Source of the DNA: Rhizobium sp. 16-449-1b
Lineage (GTDB): Bacteria > Pseudomonadota > Alphaproteobacteria > Rhizobiales > Rhizobiaceae
NCBI RefSeq assembly: GCF_017741935.1
Contig: NZ_JAGHMH010000002.1
Coordinates: forward strand, 186,001 to 250,000
Reading direction: 5' to 3'
DNA: 64,000 bases
The notes below the pieces were generated by a model. The model worked only from the letters and a program-made list of their open reading frames with translations. It was not told the DNA's origin and ran no database searches. A program made the translations under genes and the position numbers. Below are positions 16,553-24,742 of the stretch, piece by piece; the stretch's first letter is position 1; the number at the start of each line of letters is the position of its first letter.

Positions 16553-17443
16553 ATGAACAGGACACAGCTCGCCCAACTCGCCGTTCTCGCCACTGTCGCC
16601 GAACACCGCAGCTTCCGCGCAGCCGCCAAGGAGCTGGAGATCGCGCCCTCGGCTGTGAGCCATGCCGTCTCCAGCCTCGAGGAGAGCCTGGGCATCCGGC
16701 TTCTGGCGCGCACGACGCGCAGCGTCGCGCCGACGGAGGAGGGGAGACTGCTCTTGCAGCGGCTGAAGCCGGCGCTGGACGAGATCGGCATCGCGCTCGA
16801 AGCCGTCAGCGAGGCGGGAGGAAGGCCGGCCGGCACGCTGCGGGTGACCGCACCCCGCTTCGCCTCCGATATCCTGCTCGCGCCGCGCCTCGGCGAATTC
16901 CTCAACCGCTATCCCGATATCACGCTCGAAATCGCCAACGAGGATGGCTTCATCGACATCGTCCGCGAAGGCTTCGACGCCGGCATCCGGCTGGAAGAGA
17001 GCCTCGAGGCCGACATGATCGCGGTCCGCGCCTCGCCGAACCTCACGACCGTGATCGCCGGCTCGCCGGATTATTTCAAACGCCACCCCAAGCCGCTGCA
17101 TCCCTCCGACCTCGTCAATCACCGCTGCATCAAGCGGCGCTTCACCAATGGCACGATCTACCGCTGGGAGTTCGAGAAGGATGGCCGCGAACTGGTGGTT
17201 CCGGTCGATGGCCCGCTCATCGTCAGTGAAGACAGGCTGGCGCCGATCGCGGCGCTGAACGGCGTCGGCCTCGCCTATCTCTTCGATCTGCGCGTCGAGG
17301 ATCAGCTTGCAAGCGGCAAGCTGGTGCGCGTGCTGGAGGATTGGTGCGCGCCCTATCCCGGCCCGTTCATCTACTATCCAAGCCGCCGCCAGATGCGCCC
17401 TGCCTTGCGCGCCTTCATCGATTTCTTCCGTTACTCGGGCTGA
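16553..17443 (+). CDS. LysR family transcriptional regulator
   Basis: A 296-residue regulator. The N-terminal winged HTH is clear ([44 protein letters not shown], about 18-62), followed by the periplasmic-binding-like effector domain (about 90-290). The frame is open to 16415, but the ATG at 16553 ([15 protein letters not shown]) starts the family. It probably controls the divergent aldo/keto reductase. A small CTGTT-CT-AACAG palindrome just upstream may be part of its operator. Confidence 0.93.
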   Translation: MNRTQLAQLAVLATVAEHRSFRAAAKELEIAPSAVSHAVSSLEESLGIRLLARTTRSVAPTEEGRLLLQRLKPALDEIGIALEAVSEAGGRPAGTLRVTAPRFASDILLAPRLGEFLNRYPDITLEIANEDGFIDIVREGFDAGIRLEESLEADMIAVRASPNLTTVIAGSPDYFKRHPKPLHPSDLVNHRCIKRRFTNGTIYRWEFEKDGRELVVPVDGPLIVSEDRLAPIAALNGVGLAYLFDLRVEDQLASGKLVRVLEDWCAPYPGPFIYYPSRRQMRPALRAFIDFFRYSG

Positions 17444-17485
17444 GGCGGAAGCGGCCGATCATGGCGCTCCCGCCCGCGCCGCCGG

Positions 17486-17980
17486 TCAGGCCGCGGCCTT
17501 CTGGTTGGCCGCCGAAGTTGCGAGCTTCGACAAGGTCTTGTCGGTGGCCGCCTCTTCCTGCAGCGTCTGGTCGAGCAGCGTCACCACGTCCTTCTTGCCG
17601 AGCGTCTGTGCCCAGGTCTTCAGCGTGCCGTAGCGGGCCATCTCGTAGTGCTCGACGGCCTGCGCCGAGGAGATCAGCCCGGCGTCGATAGCCGGCGAAC
17701 CCTTGAATTCCTCGATGATCTCCTCGCCTTCCGCGATGATCCCCTGGATCGCCTCGCAGGTCTTGCCCTGGGCCCGCTTGCCGATCAGCTCGAACACCTG
17801 CTGCAGCCGGTCGACATGGCCTTCCGTCTGTTCCTTGTGCGTCATGAATCCGGCTTTGAGCTCTTCCGATTGCGCCGCGCGCGCCATTTTCGGCAGCGCC
17901 TTGAGGATCTGCTTTTCCGCGTAATAGATGTCCTTCAGCGTATCGTAAAAGAGATCGTCGAGGTTCTTTTCCTTTGCCAT
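17486..17980 (-). CDS. YciF/DUF892 ferritin-like protein
   Basis: A 164-residue helical protein (MAKEKNLDDLFYDTLKDIYYAEKQILKALPKM...). It has the ferritin-like four-helix pattern with metal-ligand-type residues in YYAEKQ, THKEQTEGHVDRL and VEHYEMARYG. YciF-type proteins are stress-induced and may bind a di-iron centre; the biochemical role is unsettled. Good ribosome site (AAAGGACAAGGGAC). It stands alone, convergent with the LysR gene. Confidence 0.88.
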   Translation of the reverse strand: MAKEKNLDDLFYDTLKDIYYAEKQILKALPKMARAAQSEELKAGFMTHKEQTEGHVDRLQQVFELIGKRAQGKTCEAIQGIIAEGEEIIEEFKGSPAIDAGLISSAQAVEHYEMARYGTLKTWAQTLGKKDVVTLLDQTLQEEAATDKTLSKLATSAANQKAAA

Positions 17981-18130
17981 GTCCCTTGTCCTTTGTCCCT
18001 GGCTCGTGGAAGCCGCGCCATGCGGCTTCGCAAGGAGAAGCTGGACGAAGGCTAATGGTTCCGATCATTTCGGGTGGCGATTTCCGGCCGATGCTGCAAA
18101 CTTGCCGTCAGCAGGGCAGGGAGGACGCTT

Positions 18131-18751
18131 ATGAAAAAGCCGGGATCGATGAAAGCATTGGAGGATCTGGGCCGGGCGCGGCTGTCGAAGAATTTCTTCC
18201 TGCGCGATTTCCTGCATTCGGAGATCGCCGATTTCTATCGCATCCCGAATATCCCCGAGGATCCGGATCTCGCCATCGAAACCGGCAGGAGGCTCTGCGA
18301 GGAGCTGCTGGAACCCCTACAGGAAACCTTCGGTCGCCTGCACATCCGCTCCGGCTACCGCTCGCCCGAGGTCAATCGCTTCGGCAACCAGAACAAGCTC
18401 AATTGCTCCACCAACGCGTCCACGGCCGCCCACCACATCTGGGACATGCGCGACGCCGATGGCTACATGGGAGCGGCGGCCTGCGTCGTCGTTCCCTGGG
18501 TCGTCGACCGCTATCACGCGCTCGAAGACTGGCAGCGGCTCGCCTGGTGGATCCACGATCATCTGCCCTACGCCTCGCTCTGCTTCTTCCCGAAATTATG
18601 GGCCTTCAACATCCAGTGGCATGAGCGCCCGCGCCGGGTGATCCAGAGCTACGTCAACCCGCGCGGCATCCTCACCAAGCCGGGGATGGAGAATTGGGAG
18701 GGCGGGCATTCTGAATGGTACGTGGGGTTTCCGCCGTTGCGGGGTATTTGA
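18131..18751 (+). CDS. Peptidase M15-type (D-Ala-D-Ala carboxypeptidase-like) protein
   Basis: A 206-residue protein starting MKKPGSMKALEDLGRARLSKNF behind GGGAGGACG. The M15 signature IRSGYRSPEVNRFG lies at 72-85, and a metal-binding-type HHIWDMRDADG at 101-111. These support the hedgehog/DD-peptidase fold of the M15_3 family, but spacing differs from the classic SxHxxGxAxD, so catalysis is not certain. No signal peptide is visible, which is unusual for a wall hydrolase; related proteins also occur in phages. Confidence 0.78.
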   Translation: MKKPGSMKALEDLGRARLSKNFFLRDFLHSEIADFYRIPNIPEDPDLAIETGRRLCEELLEPLQETFGRLHIRSGYRSPEVNRFGNQNKLNCSTNASTAAHHIWDMRDADGYMGAAACVVVPWVVDRYHALEDWQRLAWWIHDHLPYASLCFFPKLWAFNIQWHERPRRVIQSYVNPRGILTKPGMENWEGGHSEWYVGFPPLRGI

Positions 18752-18860
18752 GTGTGGATTGTTCGGGGGGCGATCCACCCACGTTGAGCACGCCTCAATA
18801 AGTTCGACGTCGCGGAAAGAACTTATATCGGTTATCGTCCTCATGTTGGGGGTTAAGGAC

Positions 18861-19082
18861 ATGGCGCAGGATGTGATTTTCGTCACGACTGTTTCAGCGC
18901 GAGGGCTGATAACTTTGCCGGAGGCAGTCCGCGCGCGTTTGAATTGGAACGCTGGCACGAGATTGGTTGCGGAGGATACGCCAGATGGAGTTATTCTCCG
19001 GGAGGCGCTGGCCTTTGCCCCTACGCCGCAAGGATCTGCCTTTGGTATCCTGAAAACAAAACGCAAGCCGAAATCCGCCTGA
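18861..19082 (+). CDS. Orphan AbrB/MazE-type DNA-binding protein
   Basis: A 73-residue protein (start ATG 18861 behind TTAAGGAC; ATG 18843 is an alternative). Residues 6-48 (IFVTTVSARGLITLPEAVRARLNWNAGTRLVAEDTPDGVILRE) are a SpoVT/AbrB swapped-hairpin domain, typical of antitoxins. The tail is basic (KTKRKPKSA). No toxin gene is adjacent: the next gene is convergent ogt. It could be a relic of a toxin-antitoxin pair or a stand-alone regulator. Confidence 0.82.
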   Translation: MAQDVIFVTTVSARGLITLPEAVRARLNWNAGTRLVAEDTPDGVILREALAFAPTPQGSAFGILKTKRKPKSA

Positions 19083-19160
19083 GACAAGAACGACTGTCTC
19101 ACAGCCGAGGCGTCAGGCGCTAGCCGAAGTGGTAGGCCAAAGCCATAACCTCCCCATCCA

Positions 19161-19721
19161 TCAAAACAACGACTGCTGCACCGGCTTCGGCGGCGCGAGC
19201 TTCACGCCCTCCAACTCCAGCATCCTTGCCTTCGACACCGAGCCGCCGGGGGCCGAGAAGCCGCCGATCTTGTTGCCGGCGGCGAGAACGCGGTGGCAGG
19301 GGATGATGAGCGCGATGGGGTTCTTGGCCATGGCCTGGCCGACGTCGCGGGCGGCTTCGGGGCCGTGGCCGAGCTCTTTGGCGAGCGCGCCGTATGTGGT
19401 CGTTTCGCCCCAGCGCAGGCGGCGGGCGGCGGCGTAGATGTCGCGGAAGAAATCGTCCTGGCCGGCGAGATCGAGCGCGAGATCGGAGAAGTCGATCGGC
19501 TCGCCGGCGAAGTAGCGTTGTACGGCGACGATGGCCTGCGCGATATCAGGCGTCGGGACTGCCGGCTCGGCATCGGGGACGCGGCGGAGCAACAGGCGTT
19601 CGGTTCCGTCAGCGCTTGATGTCGGCAGCTGGAAGCGGGTGATGCCGATGGCGTTCCATGCGATGCCGCAGAAACCGCCTGCGGTTTCGAAAATGGCGTA
19701 ATGCTGTGCTTGTTGAGCCAT
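19161..19721 (-). CDS. ogt: Methylated-DNA-protein-cysteine methyltransferase
   Basis: A 186-residue suicide repair enzyme that removes the methyl group of O6-methylguanine. The acceptor Cys142 lies in IPCHRV, with the preceding HTH region (GETTTYGALAKELGHGPEAARDVGQAMAKNP) for DNA flipping. The frame is open upstream to 19961, but MAQQAQHYAIFETAGG at 19721 begins the Ogt N-domain. There is no Ada-type regulatory domain. C-terminus ends QQSLF. Confidence 0.93.
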   Translation of the reverse strand: MAQQAQHYAIFETAGGFCGIAWNAIGITRFQLPTSSADGTERLLLRRVPDAEPAVPTPDIAQAIVAVQRYFAGEPIDFSDLALDLAGQDDFFRDIYAAARRLRWGETTTYGALAKELGHGPEAARDVGQAMAKNPIALIIPCHRVLAAGNKIGGFSAPGGSVSKARMLELEGVKLAPPKPVQQSLF

Positions 19722-19833
19722 GGGTCTCGCCTCCCGATATCGAAGCCTGTCGGCCGATAGGATCGGCCTCACTCGAAAATCGTACCTGTTGGCGGCGATT
19801 TCAACCCGTTTCTTGCGCGTGGCGAATGCGCGA

Positions 19834-21063
19834 TCAGCCGCGCGCCTGGCGAGGTTCTGCGTCTTCCTGCGCAGGCTTTGCCAGATCCGGGCGGAGCTTG
19901 GCGAAGACGGCGTCGAAGCCGGCGGCGATCTTTTGCGGCTCGTAGCGACGAGCGGCCTCAAGGGCTGCGCGCGACAGCGCCGGGATGGCCTCGGGCTTCG
20001 CCGCCATGGAGGCGATCTCTGCGGCCAGCGCCTTGTCGTCGCCGGGATCGAACAGATAGCCGTCCTTGCCCGGATCGATCGATTCGGGGATGCCGCCGGA
20101 GCGGGCGCCGATGACGGGGACGCCCTGCGCGAAGGCCTCGATCACCACCCGTCCGAAGGGCTCACGAAAGAGCGAGGGGACAACGAGAACGTCGATCTGA
20201 GGGAAGAAATCCTCGGGCTTGGTCCAGCCGAGGAACTTCGTATTTTCGCCGGGAAATTTCTGCGGCAGCGACTTCGAATAATCGCTCTTGGCGCTGCCGG
20301 CGATGACGAAGCGCACGTCCTGGTCGTTGACCAGCCGGTGGGCGGCGCGGGCGAGCGTGTCGAGGCCCTTCACCGGATCATGCACGCCGATGAAGCCGAA
20401 GCGCATCGGCCCTTCCGGCTGTTTGCGCGGCTCGCTGCGGGCAATCGGCGGGACGGCGCCGGGCACGCGGTGGGTGCTGGCGTTGGGGAAATAATCATGC
20501 TCGGTGTGGCGGCCGATGATGAAATCGGTCTCGCCGATCACGGCATCGACATAGCGCGAGAAGAATTTCTTGCCGTAGGACGAAACCTGGCAGGAGGAAC
20601 AGGCGCGCACGCAATTATCGTCGCCGCGCCGCATGCTGGCCTTCCAGCAGAGCAGAAAGGCGCTGCGCAGGATATGGCAGACCGGCACGCCTGAGCGCTT
20701 GGCGGCGGCCCAGGTGGCGACGTTGATGTTTTCGATGCTGTCGGTCAGCACGATATCCGGCTTGAAACGGCGGATTTCGCGGCGCATGACGAGATAGGCG
20801 CGCGGATTGAAATTCTCCAGCGCGTGCCAGATCAGCTTCTTCCAGCCCGGCCGGGGCAGACGGTAATTCCAGTCGATGTTCAGCGTCTTCAGGCGGTGCA
20901 CGGGTACGCCGTCATAGACCTCGTGCTTGTCCTCGCCCGCGACGTTGACGACTTCCAGGTCGTGGCCGGCGGCGATCAAGAGCTTGGCGACCATCATCGC
21001 CGAAATCGGGCCGCCGCCATCGATGAAGGGCGGAAAGGCCGCACAGGCCATCAGGATACGCAT
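19834..21063 (-). CDS. Family 4 glycosyltransferase
   Basis: A 409-residue GT-B fold enzyme. The N-domain begins MRILMACAAFPPFIDGGGPIS, typical of GT4. The C-domain has GFIGVHDPVKGLDTLARAAHRL and the nucleotide-sugar site EPFGRVVIEAFAQGVPVIGARSGGIPE. A four-cysteine insertion (CVRACSSC near 153-160) resembles a metal-binding knuckle seen in some GT4 enzymes. Donor and acceptor are unknown. A LexA-type box lies 28 bp upstream of its start. Confidence 0.9.
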   Translation of the reverse strand: MRILMACAAFPPFIDGGGPISAMMVAKLLIAAGHDLEVVNVAGEDKHEVYDGVPVHRLKTLNIDWNYRLPRPGWKKLIWHALENFNPRAYLVMRREIRRFKPDIVLTDSIENINVATWAAAKRSGVPVCHILRSAFLLCWKASMRRGDDNCVRACSSCQVSSYGKKFFSRYVDAVIGETDFIIGRHTEHDYFPNASTHRVPGAVPPIARSEPRKQPEGPMRFGFIGVHDPVKGLDTLARAAHRLVNDQDVRFVIAGSAKSDYSKSLPQKFPGENTKFLGWTKPEDFFPQIDVLVVPSLFREPFGRVVIEAFAQGVPVIGARSGGIPESIDPGKDGYLFDPGDDKALAAEIASMAAKPEAIPALSRAALEAARRYEPQKIAAGFDAVFAKLRPDLAKPAQEDAEPRQARG

Positions 21064-21091
21064 GTAAAGTCTCCCGGCATCGATCTTGAAT

Positions 21092-21106
21092 GTTCTTCTT
21101 TTGTTC
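21092..21106. promoter_or_regulatory. LexA-type SOS box GTTC-N7-GTTC
   Basis: GTTC, TTCTTTT, GTTC: an exact match to the alphaproteobacterial LexA site. It lies 28 bp from the glycosyltransferase start (minus strand) and 62 bp from the 2H phosphoesterase start (plus strand), so one or both may belong to the SOS response. Confidence 0.5.
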
Positions 21107-21168
21107 TTGATTTCCTCAATTCACCTGCTACCATCCCTGCGTTCCCTGGATAGACAGAGGCGGGGCGG

Positions 21169-21804
21169 ATGCTCCGGTGGTTGGTCATGCACGAACAGAA
21201 CACGCAATCGTCCTTCGATTTCGCAAGCCGCACGATGCACCCGAAATCGTCAAGATTTGGCAAAGAAACCCTGTTTTTCGCGATCCTGCCGGATCCCGAA
21301 GCGCGCCAAGCCTGCCTGGAGATACAGGCGCGCCTGCAGAGGGAGCACGACGGGCTGCTCTCGCCCATGACGCCCGAGCGGCTGCACGTATCGCTCTATG
21401 GCGTCGCCAGCGCCGAGAAGATCAGGGACGAGATGATCTTCGCGGCTTGCCAGGCAGCATCTGCAGTCGATGCTTGCCGCTTCGATCTCAGCTTCGACCA
21501 TGTCGCGTCGTTCAGAACCGCGTCGCGCAACGCCGTCGTGCTCTCGGGCAATGGCGGTCGGGAACTGTTGCGACAGCTGCATATCCAGATCGGTATCGAG
21601 ATGCATGCGATCGGCTGCGACCCGCATGTGAAAGCCGATTTCCAGCCGCATGCGACGCTGTTTTACGCCGACGAGACGGTGGCAAAGACCACGCTTGCGA
21701 CGCCTTTTGTCATGCCCGTGCGGGAGTTCGTGCTCCTGCACAAGCGGCCGGGTGAGCCGACCTACGAGCATGTGGAAAGCTGGCCGCTCAGCGAACGCGG
21801 CTGA
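21169..21804 (+). CDS. 2H phosphoesterase (LigT / 2'-5' RNA ligase family)
   Basis: A 211-residue protein with the two H-x-T/S signatures of the 2H superfamily: LHVSLYGV near 73-80 and FQPHATLFY near 160-168. Bacterial LigT acts as an RNA cyclic phosphodiesterase in vitro; the biological substrate is unclear. ATG at 21187 is an alternative start. It shares an intergenic region with the LexA-type box and is transcribed away from the glycosyltransferase. Confidence 0.87.
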   Translation: MLRWLVMHEQNTQSSFDFASRTMHPKSSRFGKETLFFAILPDPEARQACLEIQARLQREHDGLLSPMTPERLHVSLYGVASAEKIRDEMIFAACQAASAVDACRFDLSFDHVASFRTASRNAVVLSGNGGRELLRQLHIQIGIEMHAIGCDPHVKADFQPHATLFYADETVAKTTLATPFVMPVREFVLLHKRPGEPTYEHVESWPLSERG

Positions 21805-21872
21805 CCGCTTGCCTCATGCGTGGGAACGCGCTTAAAGCTGCTGCAGCAATGACAGCAGCAGCGGAGACGAAA

Positions 21873-22928
21873 ATGGATAGGTCCGAGATCATCATTTCAG
21901 GCGATACGGCGGGAATGGAGTGGCGGCTGCCGGTGCTGCGCTTCAAGGGTAGCGACCCGAAGGCGCCGAAGATCCATATCCAGGCGGCGCTGCATGCCAA
22001 CGAGCTGCCGGGCACGGCGCTGGTGCATTTTCTCTGCGAAAAGCTGCGCGCGGCCGAAAGCGCCGGCGAAATCCGCAGCGACATTACGATCATCCCGCAC
22101 GCCAACCCAATCGGCGCCGCGCAATCGCATTTTGGCGAGCTGCAGGGGCGGTTCGATCTTGGGACGCGCACCAATTTCAACCGCGAGTTCCCGCTGATCT
22201 CGGTCAAGGATCGCGACGGGCTGGTGGCCGAGCTCGACCGCTACAATGCCGTCGACCGGTTGAAGCGTCAGCTGATGCACATGGCGCTCGAAGCGGAGCT
22301 GGTGATCGACCTGCATTGCGACGATGAATCGCTGCAATATGCCTATATCGACGAGGCCTTCTGGCCGGAGGCGGCCGATCTTGCCGCGGCACTCGACATG
22401 GAAGCGGTGCTCCTGTCGGATGGCGAAAGCTCGGCCTTCGAAGAGGCGATCGGCTATGCCTGGAAGCACGAGACGCAGGAGAAGAAGACGCGGCTGCCGG
22501 GCAAGCTCTCGGTCACCGTCGAGCTTCGCGGCATGCGCGACGTCTACCCCGAGATGGCCAAGAAGGATGCCGAGGGGCTGTTCAACTTCCTCGCCGCGCG
22601 CGGCGCCATCGCCCGTCAGGTTACGCTTGCGCCCTTCACCGGCCCTGCCGTGCCGCTCGACAATATCGAGATGATCCGCGCGCCCGAGGCCGGCACTGTC
22701 CTCTTCCACCGCAACATCGGCGAGGAGATCAAGGAAGGCGAGCTCTTGGCGACCATCCTCACCCGGCCCGGAATGGCCGATGGCGCGATTGAAGTGCGCG
22801 CGCCGCAGGCGGGGCTGATCGTCACCCGTACCTCGTCGCGCCTGGTGCGGCGCCGCGCTGACCTGATGAAGATTGCCTGCGGGGCGGCCAGCAAGGTTGT
22901 GCGCAAGCCGGGCGCTCTTGAGAACTGA
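21873..22928 (+). CDS. Succinylglutamate desuccinylase/aspartoacylase-type zinc hydrolase
   Basis: About 351 residues, M14-like AstE/AspA family. Zn ligands are seen in HANELPGT (H and E) and in VIDLHCDD (H). NFNREFP supplies substrate-binding Arg residues, and the catalytic Glu lies in VTVELRG. The C-terminal part (PEAGTVLFHRNIGEEIKEGELLATI) is a lipoyl-like barrel domain typical of the long subfamily. It hydrolyses an acyl-amino acid or related amide; the exact substrate is unknown. GGAGACG before ATG 21873 supports this start. It heads a run of three genes on the plus strand. Confidence 0.88.
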   Translation: MDRSEIIISGDTAGMEWRLPVLRFKGSDPKAPKIHIQAALHANELPGTALVHFLCEKLRAAESAGEIRSDITIIPHANPIGAAQSHFGELQGRFDLGTRTNFNREFPLISVKDRDGLVAELDRYNAVDRLKRQLMHMALEAELVIDLHCDDESLQYAYIDEAFWPEAADLAAALDMEAVLLSDGESSAFEEAIGYAWKHETQEKKTRLPGKLSVTVELRGMRDVYPEMAKKDAEGLFNFLAARGAIARQVTLAPFTGPAVPLDNIEMIRAPEAGTVLFHRNIGEEIKEGELLATILTRPGMADGAIEVRAPQAGLIVTRTSSRLVRRRADLMKIACGAASKVVRKPGALEN

Positions 22929-22942
22929 TTGGGAAGAACCGA

Positions 22943-23293
22943 ATGACCGTCACCATCTATGGCATCAAGAACTGCGACACGATGAAGAAGGCCCGCACCT
23001 GGCTGGAAGAGCACGACGTCGCCTATGATTTCCACGACTACAAGGCTTCCGGCATCGACCGGGCGCATCTGGAAATGTGGACGCAGGAAGCCGGCTGGGA
23101 AACGGTGCTCAACCGCGCCGGCACCACCTTCCGCAAGCTGCCGGATGACGCGCGCGAAAACCTCGACCGCGAGAAGGCGATCGCGCTGATGCTGGAGCAG
23201 CCGTCGATGATCAAGCGGCCTGTGGTCGAAGCCGACGGCAAGCTTCTGGTCGGCTTCAAGCCGGAGATCTATGGCGGTTTCTTCAAGGGCTGA
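22943..23293 (+). CDS. ArsC/Spx-family protein (YffB-like)
   Basis: A 116-residue thioredoxin-fold protein, MTVTIYGIKNCDTMKKARTWL, with a single redox Cys11 in CDTM rather than the CX5R loop of true arsenate reductase. RPVVEADGKLLVGFKPEIY matches the ArsC family C-terminus. YffB-type proteins are thought to be glutathione-dependent reductases; arsenate is an unlikely substrate. 14 nt after the AstE-like gene. Confidence 0.92.
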   Translation: MTVTIYGIKNCDTMKKARTWLEEHDVAYDFHDYKASGIDRAHLEMWTQEAGWETVLNRAGTTFRKLPDDARENLDREKAIALMLEQPSMIKRPVVEADGKLLVGFKPEIYGGFFKG

Positions 23294-23297
23294 TCGG

Positions 23298-23771
23298 ATG
23301 TCGAAGACGACGCGGGCAACGCAGGTTCTGGAAAAGGCGAAAATCGCCTTCACCGTCCACACCTATGAGTATGATCCGAATGCCGAGCGGATCGGACTAC
23401 AGGCGGCCGAAGCGATCGGCGAGGAGCCGCATCGCGTGTTGAAGACGCTGATGGCCGAGGTGGACGGCAAGCCCGTCTGCGTCGTCGTCCCCTCCGACCG
23501 CGAGGTCAGCATGAAAAAGCTCGCCGCCGCCTTCAAGGGCAAGTCGGCGAACATGATGAAGCCGGCGGATGCCGAGCGGCTGACCGGCTACCACGTCGGC
23601 GGCATCAGCCCCTTCGGCCAGAAGAAACTCGTGCCGACGGCAATCGAGGAAGCGGCGATGAGCGAAGCGCTTGTCTACATGAATGGCGGGCAGCGCGGAT
23701 TGCAGGTGCGGCTTGCGCCGAAGGACGCGCTTGACGTGTTGAAAGCGACGGCGGCGGCGCTGGTGGCGTGA
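23298..23771 (+). CDS. ybaK: YbaK/EbsC-type aminoacyl-tRNA deacylase
   Basis: A 157-residue protein starting MSKTTRATQVLEKAKIAFTVHTYEYD, only 4 nt after the previous stop. Family landmarks include KTLMAEVDGKPVCVVVPSDREVSMKKLAAAF, GYHVGGISPFGQKK and the final GGQRGLQVRLAP. YbaK clears Cys-tRNA(Pro) made by ProRS error. The adjoining ArsC-like gene suggests a shared transcript but not a shared pathway. Confidence 0.92.
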   Translation: MSKTTRATQVLEKAKIAFTVHTYEYDPNAERIGLQAAEAIGEEPHRVLKTLMAEVDGKPVCVVVPSDREVSMKKLAAAFKGKSANMMKPADAERLTGYHVGGISPFGQKKLVPTAIEEAAMSEALVYMNGGQRGLQVRLAPKDALDVLKATAAALVA

Positions 23772-23784
23772 GCGAGTTCCGGCC

Positions 23785-24603
23785 TCAACCCTTCCATTTG
23801 GCGGCCCAGTCCTTCAGCGCCGCCCGCGCCTTGTCCGGCCACTGCTTGACCGGCGGGCGAACGATGATCTTCTTGTTGAACGGCTTCCAGGCCAGATAGA
23901 CGGCGCGGCTGTCGATATCAGCGACGAGGATCGCCTCCTCTTCCGTACACATATGCGGCGTGCAGGCCATGCCGGTAAAGACACTGCCATCGAAACTGCC
24001 GCTGCCGACGCCGGTGATGCTGCGCTCATACTGTTCCTTGTCTGCACCCAGAAGAGCGTAGATTTCCCCTGCCACCGCCGCGTTGGAGAAGAGCTCCGCC
24101 GGATGCGCCGCCTTGTGATCGCGCAGCGCTTCCCAGCCCGTTGCGGCATTGGGCGTGAAGGCGACGTCGGCCAATGGCTTGAAGCCGTCGGGCGCAGTCC
24201 AGGACCATTGCACGCCGGCGCGGCCGGGGATCGGCTGCGAGGAAAACAGCAGATGATCGCCCTTGTTTTCGACCTCCAGCCCGACGCAATCGTCCGGCTG
24301 CCCGTCGAGACGCGGAACGGCGCCCGGTGAAAAGGACAGCACGAAACGATCGCCCGGGCAGGCATTGCCGCCATTGGACGAGGAGCCGATGGCAACCGGG
24401 ACATTGCCGACGACCGCCATTTCCTCGATCATCAGATAGGCATTGGCCAGCAGCCTGCGGCCATCGACCGTCAAGGCAAGCTCGTCATCCTGCTTCACGA
24501 TCTCGACCTTGTGGCCGAACATGGTCATGCCGAGTTCGCCGGCTGCCGCCGCTGCCGGCAGGGCAAGCCCCGCCGCGGCCAGTATCCCCATCAGCTGTCT
24601 CAT
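23785..24603 (-). CDS. Exported protein of unknown function
   Basis: A 272-residue protein (ATG 24603 behind GGGGAGCGG) with a signal peptide MRQLMGILAAAGLALPAAAAAGE. Cysteines in GGNACPGDRF, PDDCVGLE and GMACTPHMCTEEEAI suggest disulphides in the periplasm. The C-terminal stretch with HMCTEEEAILVADIDSRAVYLAW and PPVKQWPDKARAALKDW recalls the layout of Ivy-like lysozyme inhibitor domains, but this is only a pattern resemblance. Convergent with ybaK and divergent from the M29 peptidase. Confidence 0.7.
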   Translation of the reverse strand: MRQLMGILAAAGLALPAAAAAGELGMTMFGHKVEIVKQDDELALTVDGRRLLANAYLMIEEMAVVGNVPVAIGSSSNGGNACPGDRFVLSFSPGAVPRLDGQPDDCVGLEVENKGDHLLFSSQPIPGRAGVQWSWTAPDGFKPLADVAFTPNAATGWEALRDHKAAHPAELFSNAAVAGEIYALLGADKEQYERSITGVGSGSFDGSVFTGMACTPHMCTEEEAILVADIDSRAVYLAWKPFNKKIIVRPPVKQWPDKARAALKDWAAKWKG

Positions 24604-24742
24604 CCGCTCCCCACTTGCCCGATGTCCCCTTAGGACATCTGAATATGCACGGTTGAAATTGGCAAGGGCCGCAAGCTTCAATTTCGCCGCAAAGGGGTCT
24701 AAGTCTGATGGCCTGTCCGTTCGTTTCAGAAGGTGATCGATC

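Noticed and set aside
18861..19160. Toxin-antitoxin pair at the AbrB gene
   Set aside because: No toxin-like frame follows before the convergent ogt.
22943..23293. Arsenate reductase
   Set aside because: It lacks the Arg-rich active-site loop and there are no ars genes nearby; a YffB-like role is more likely.
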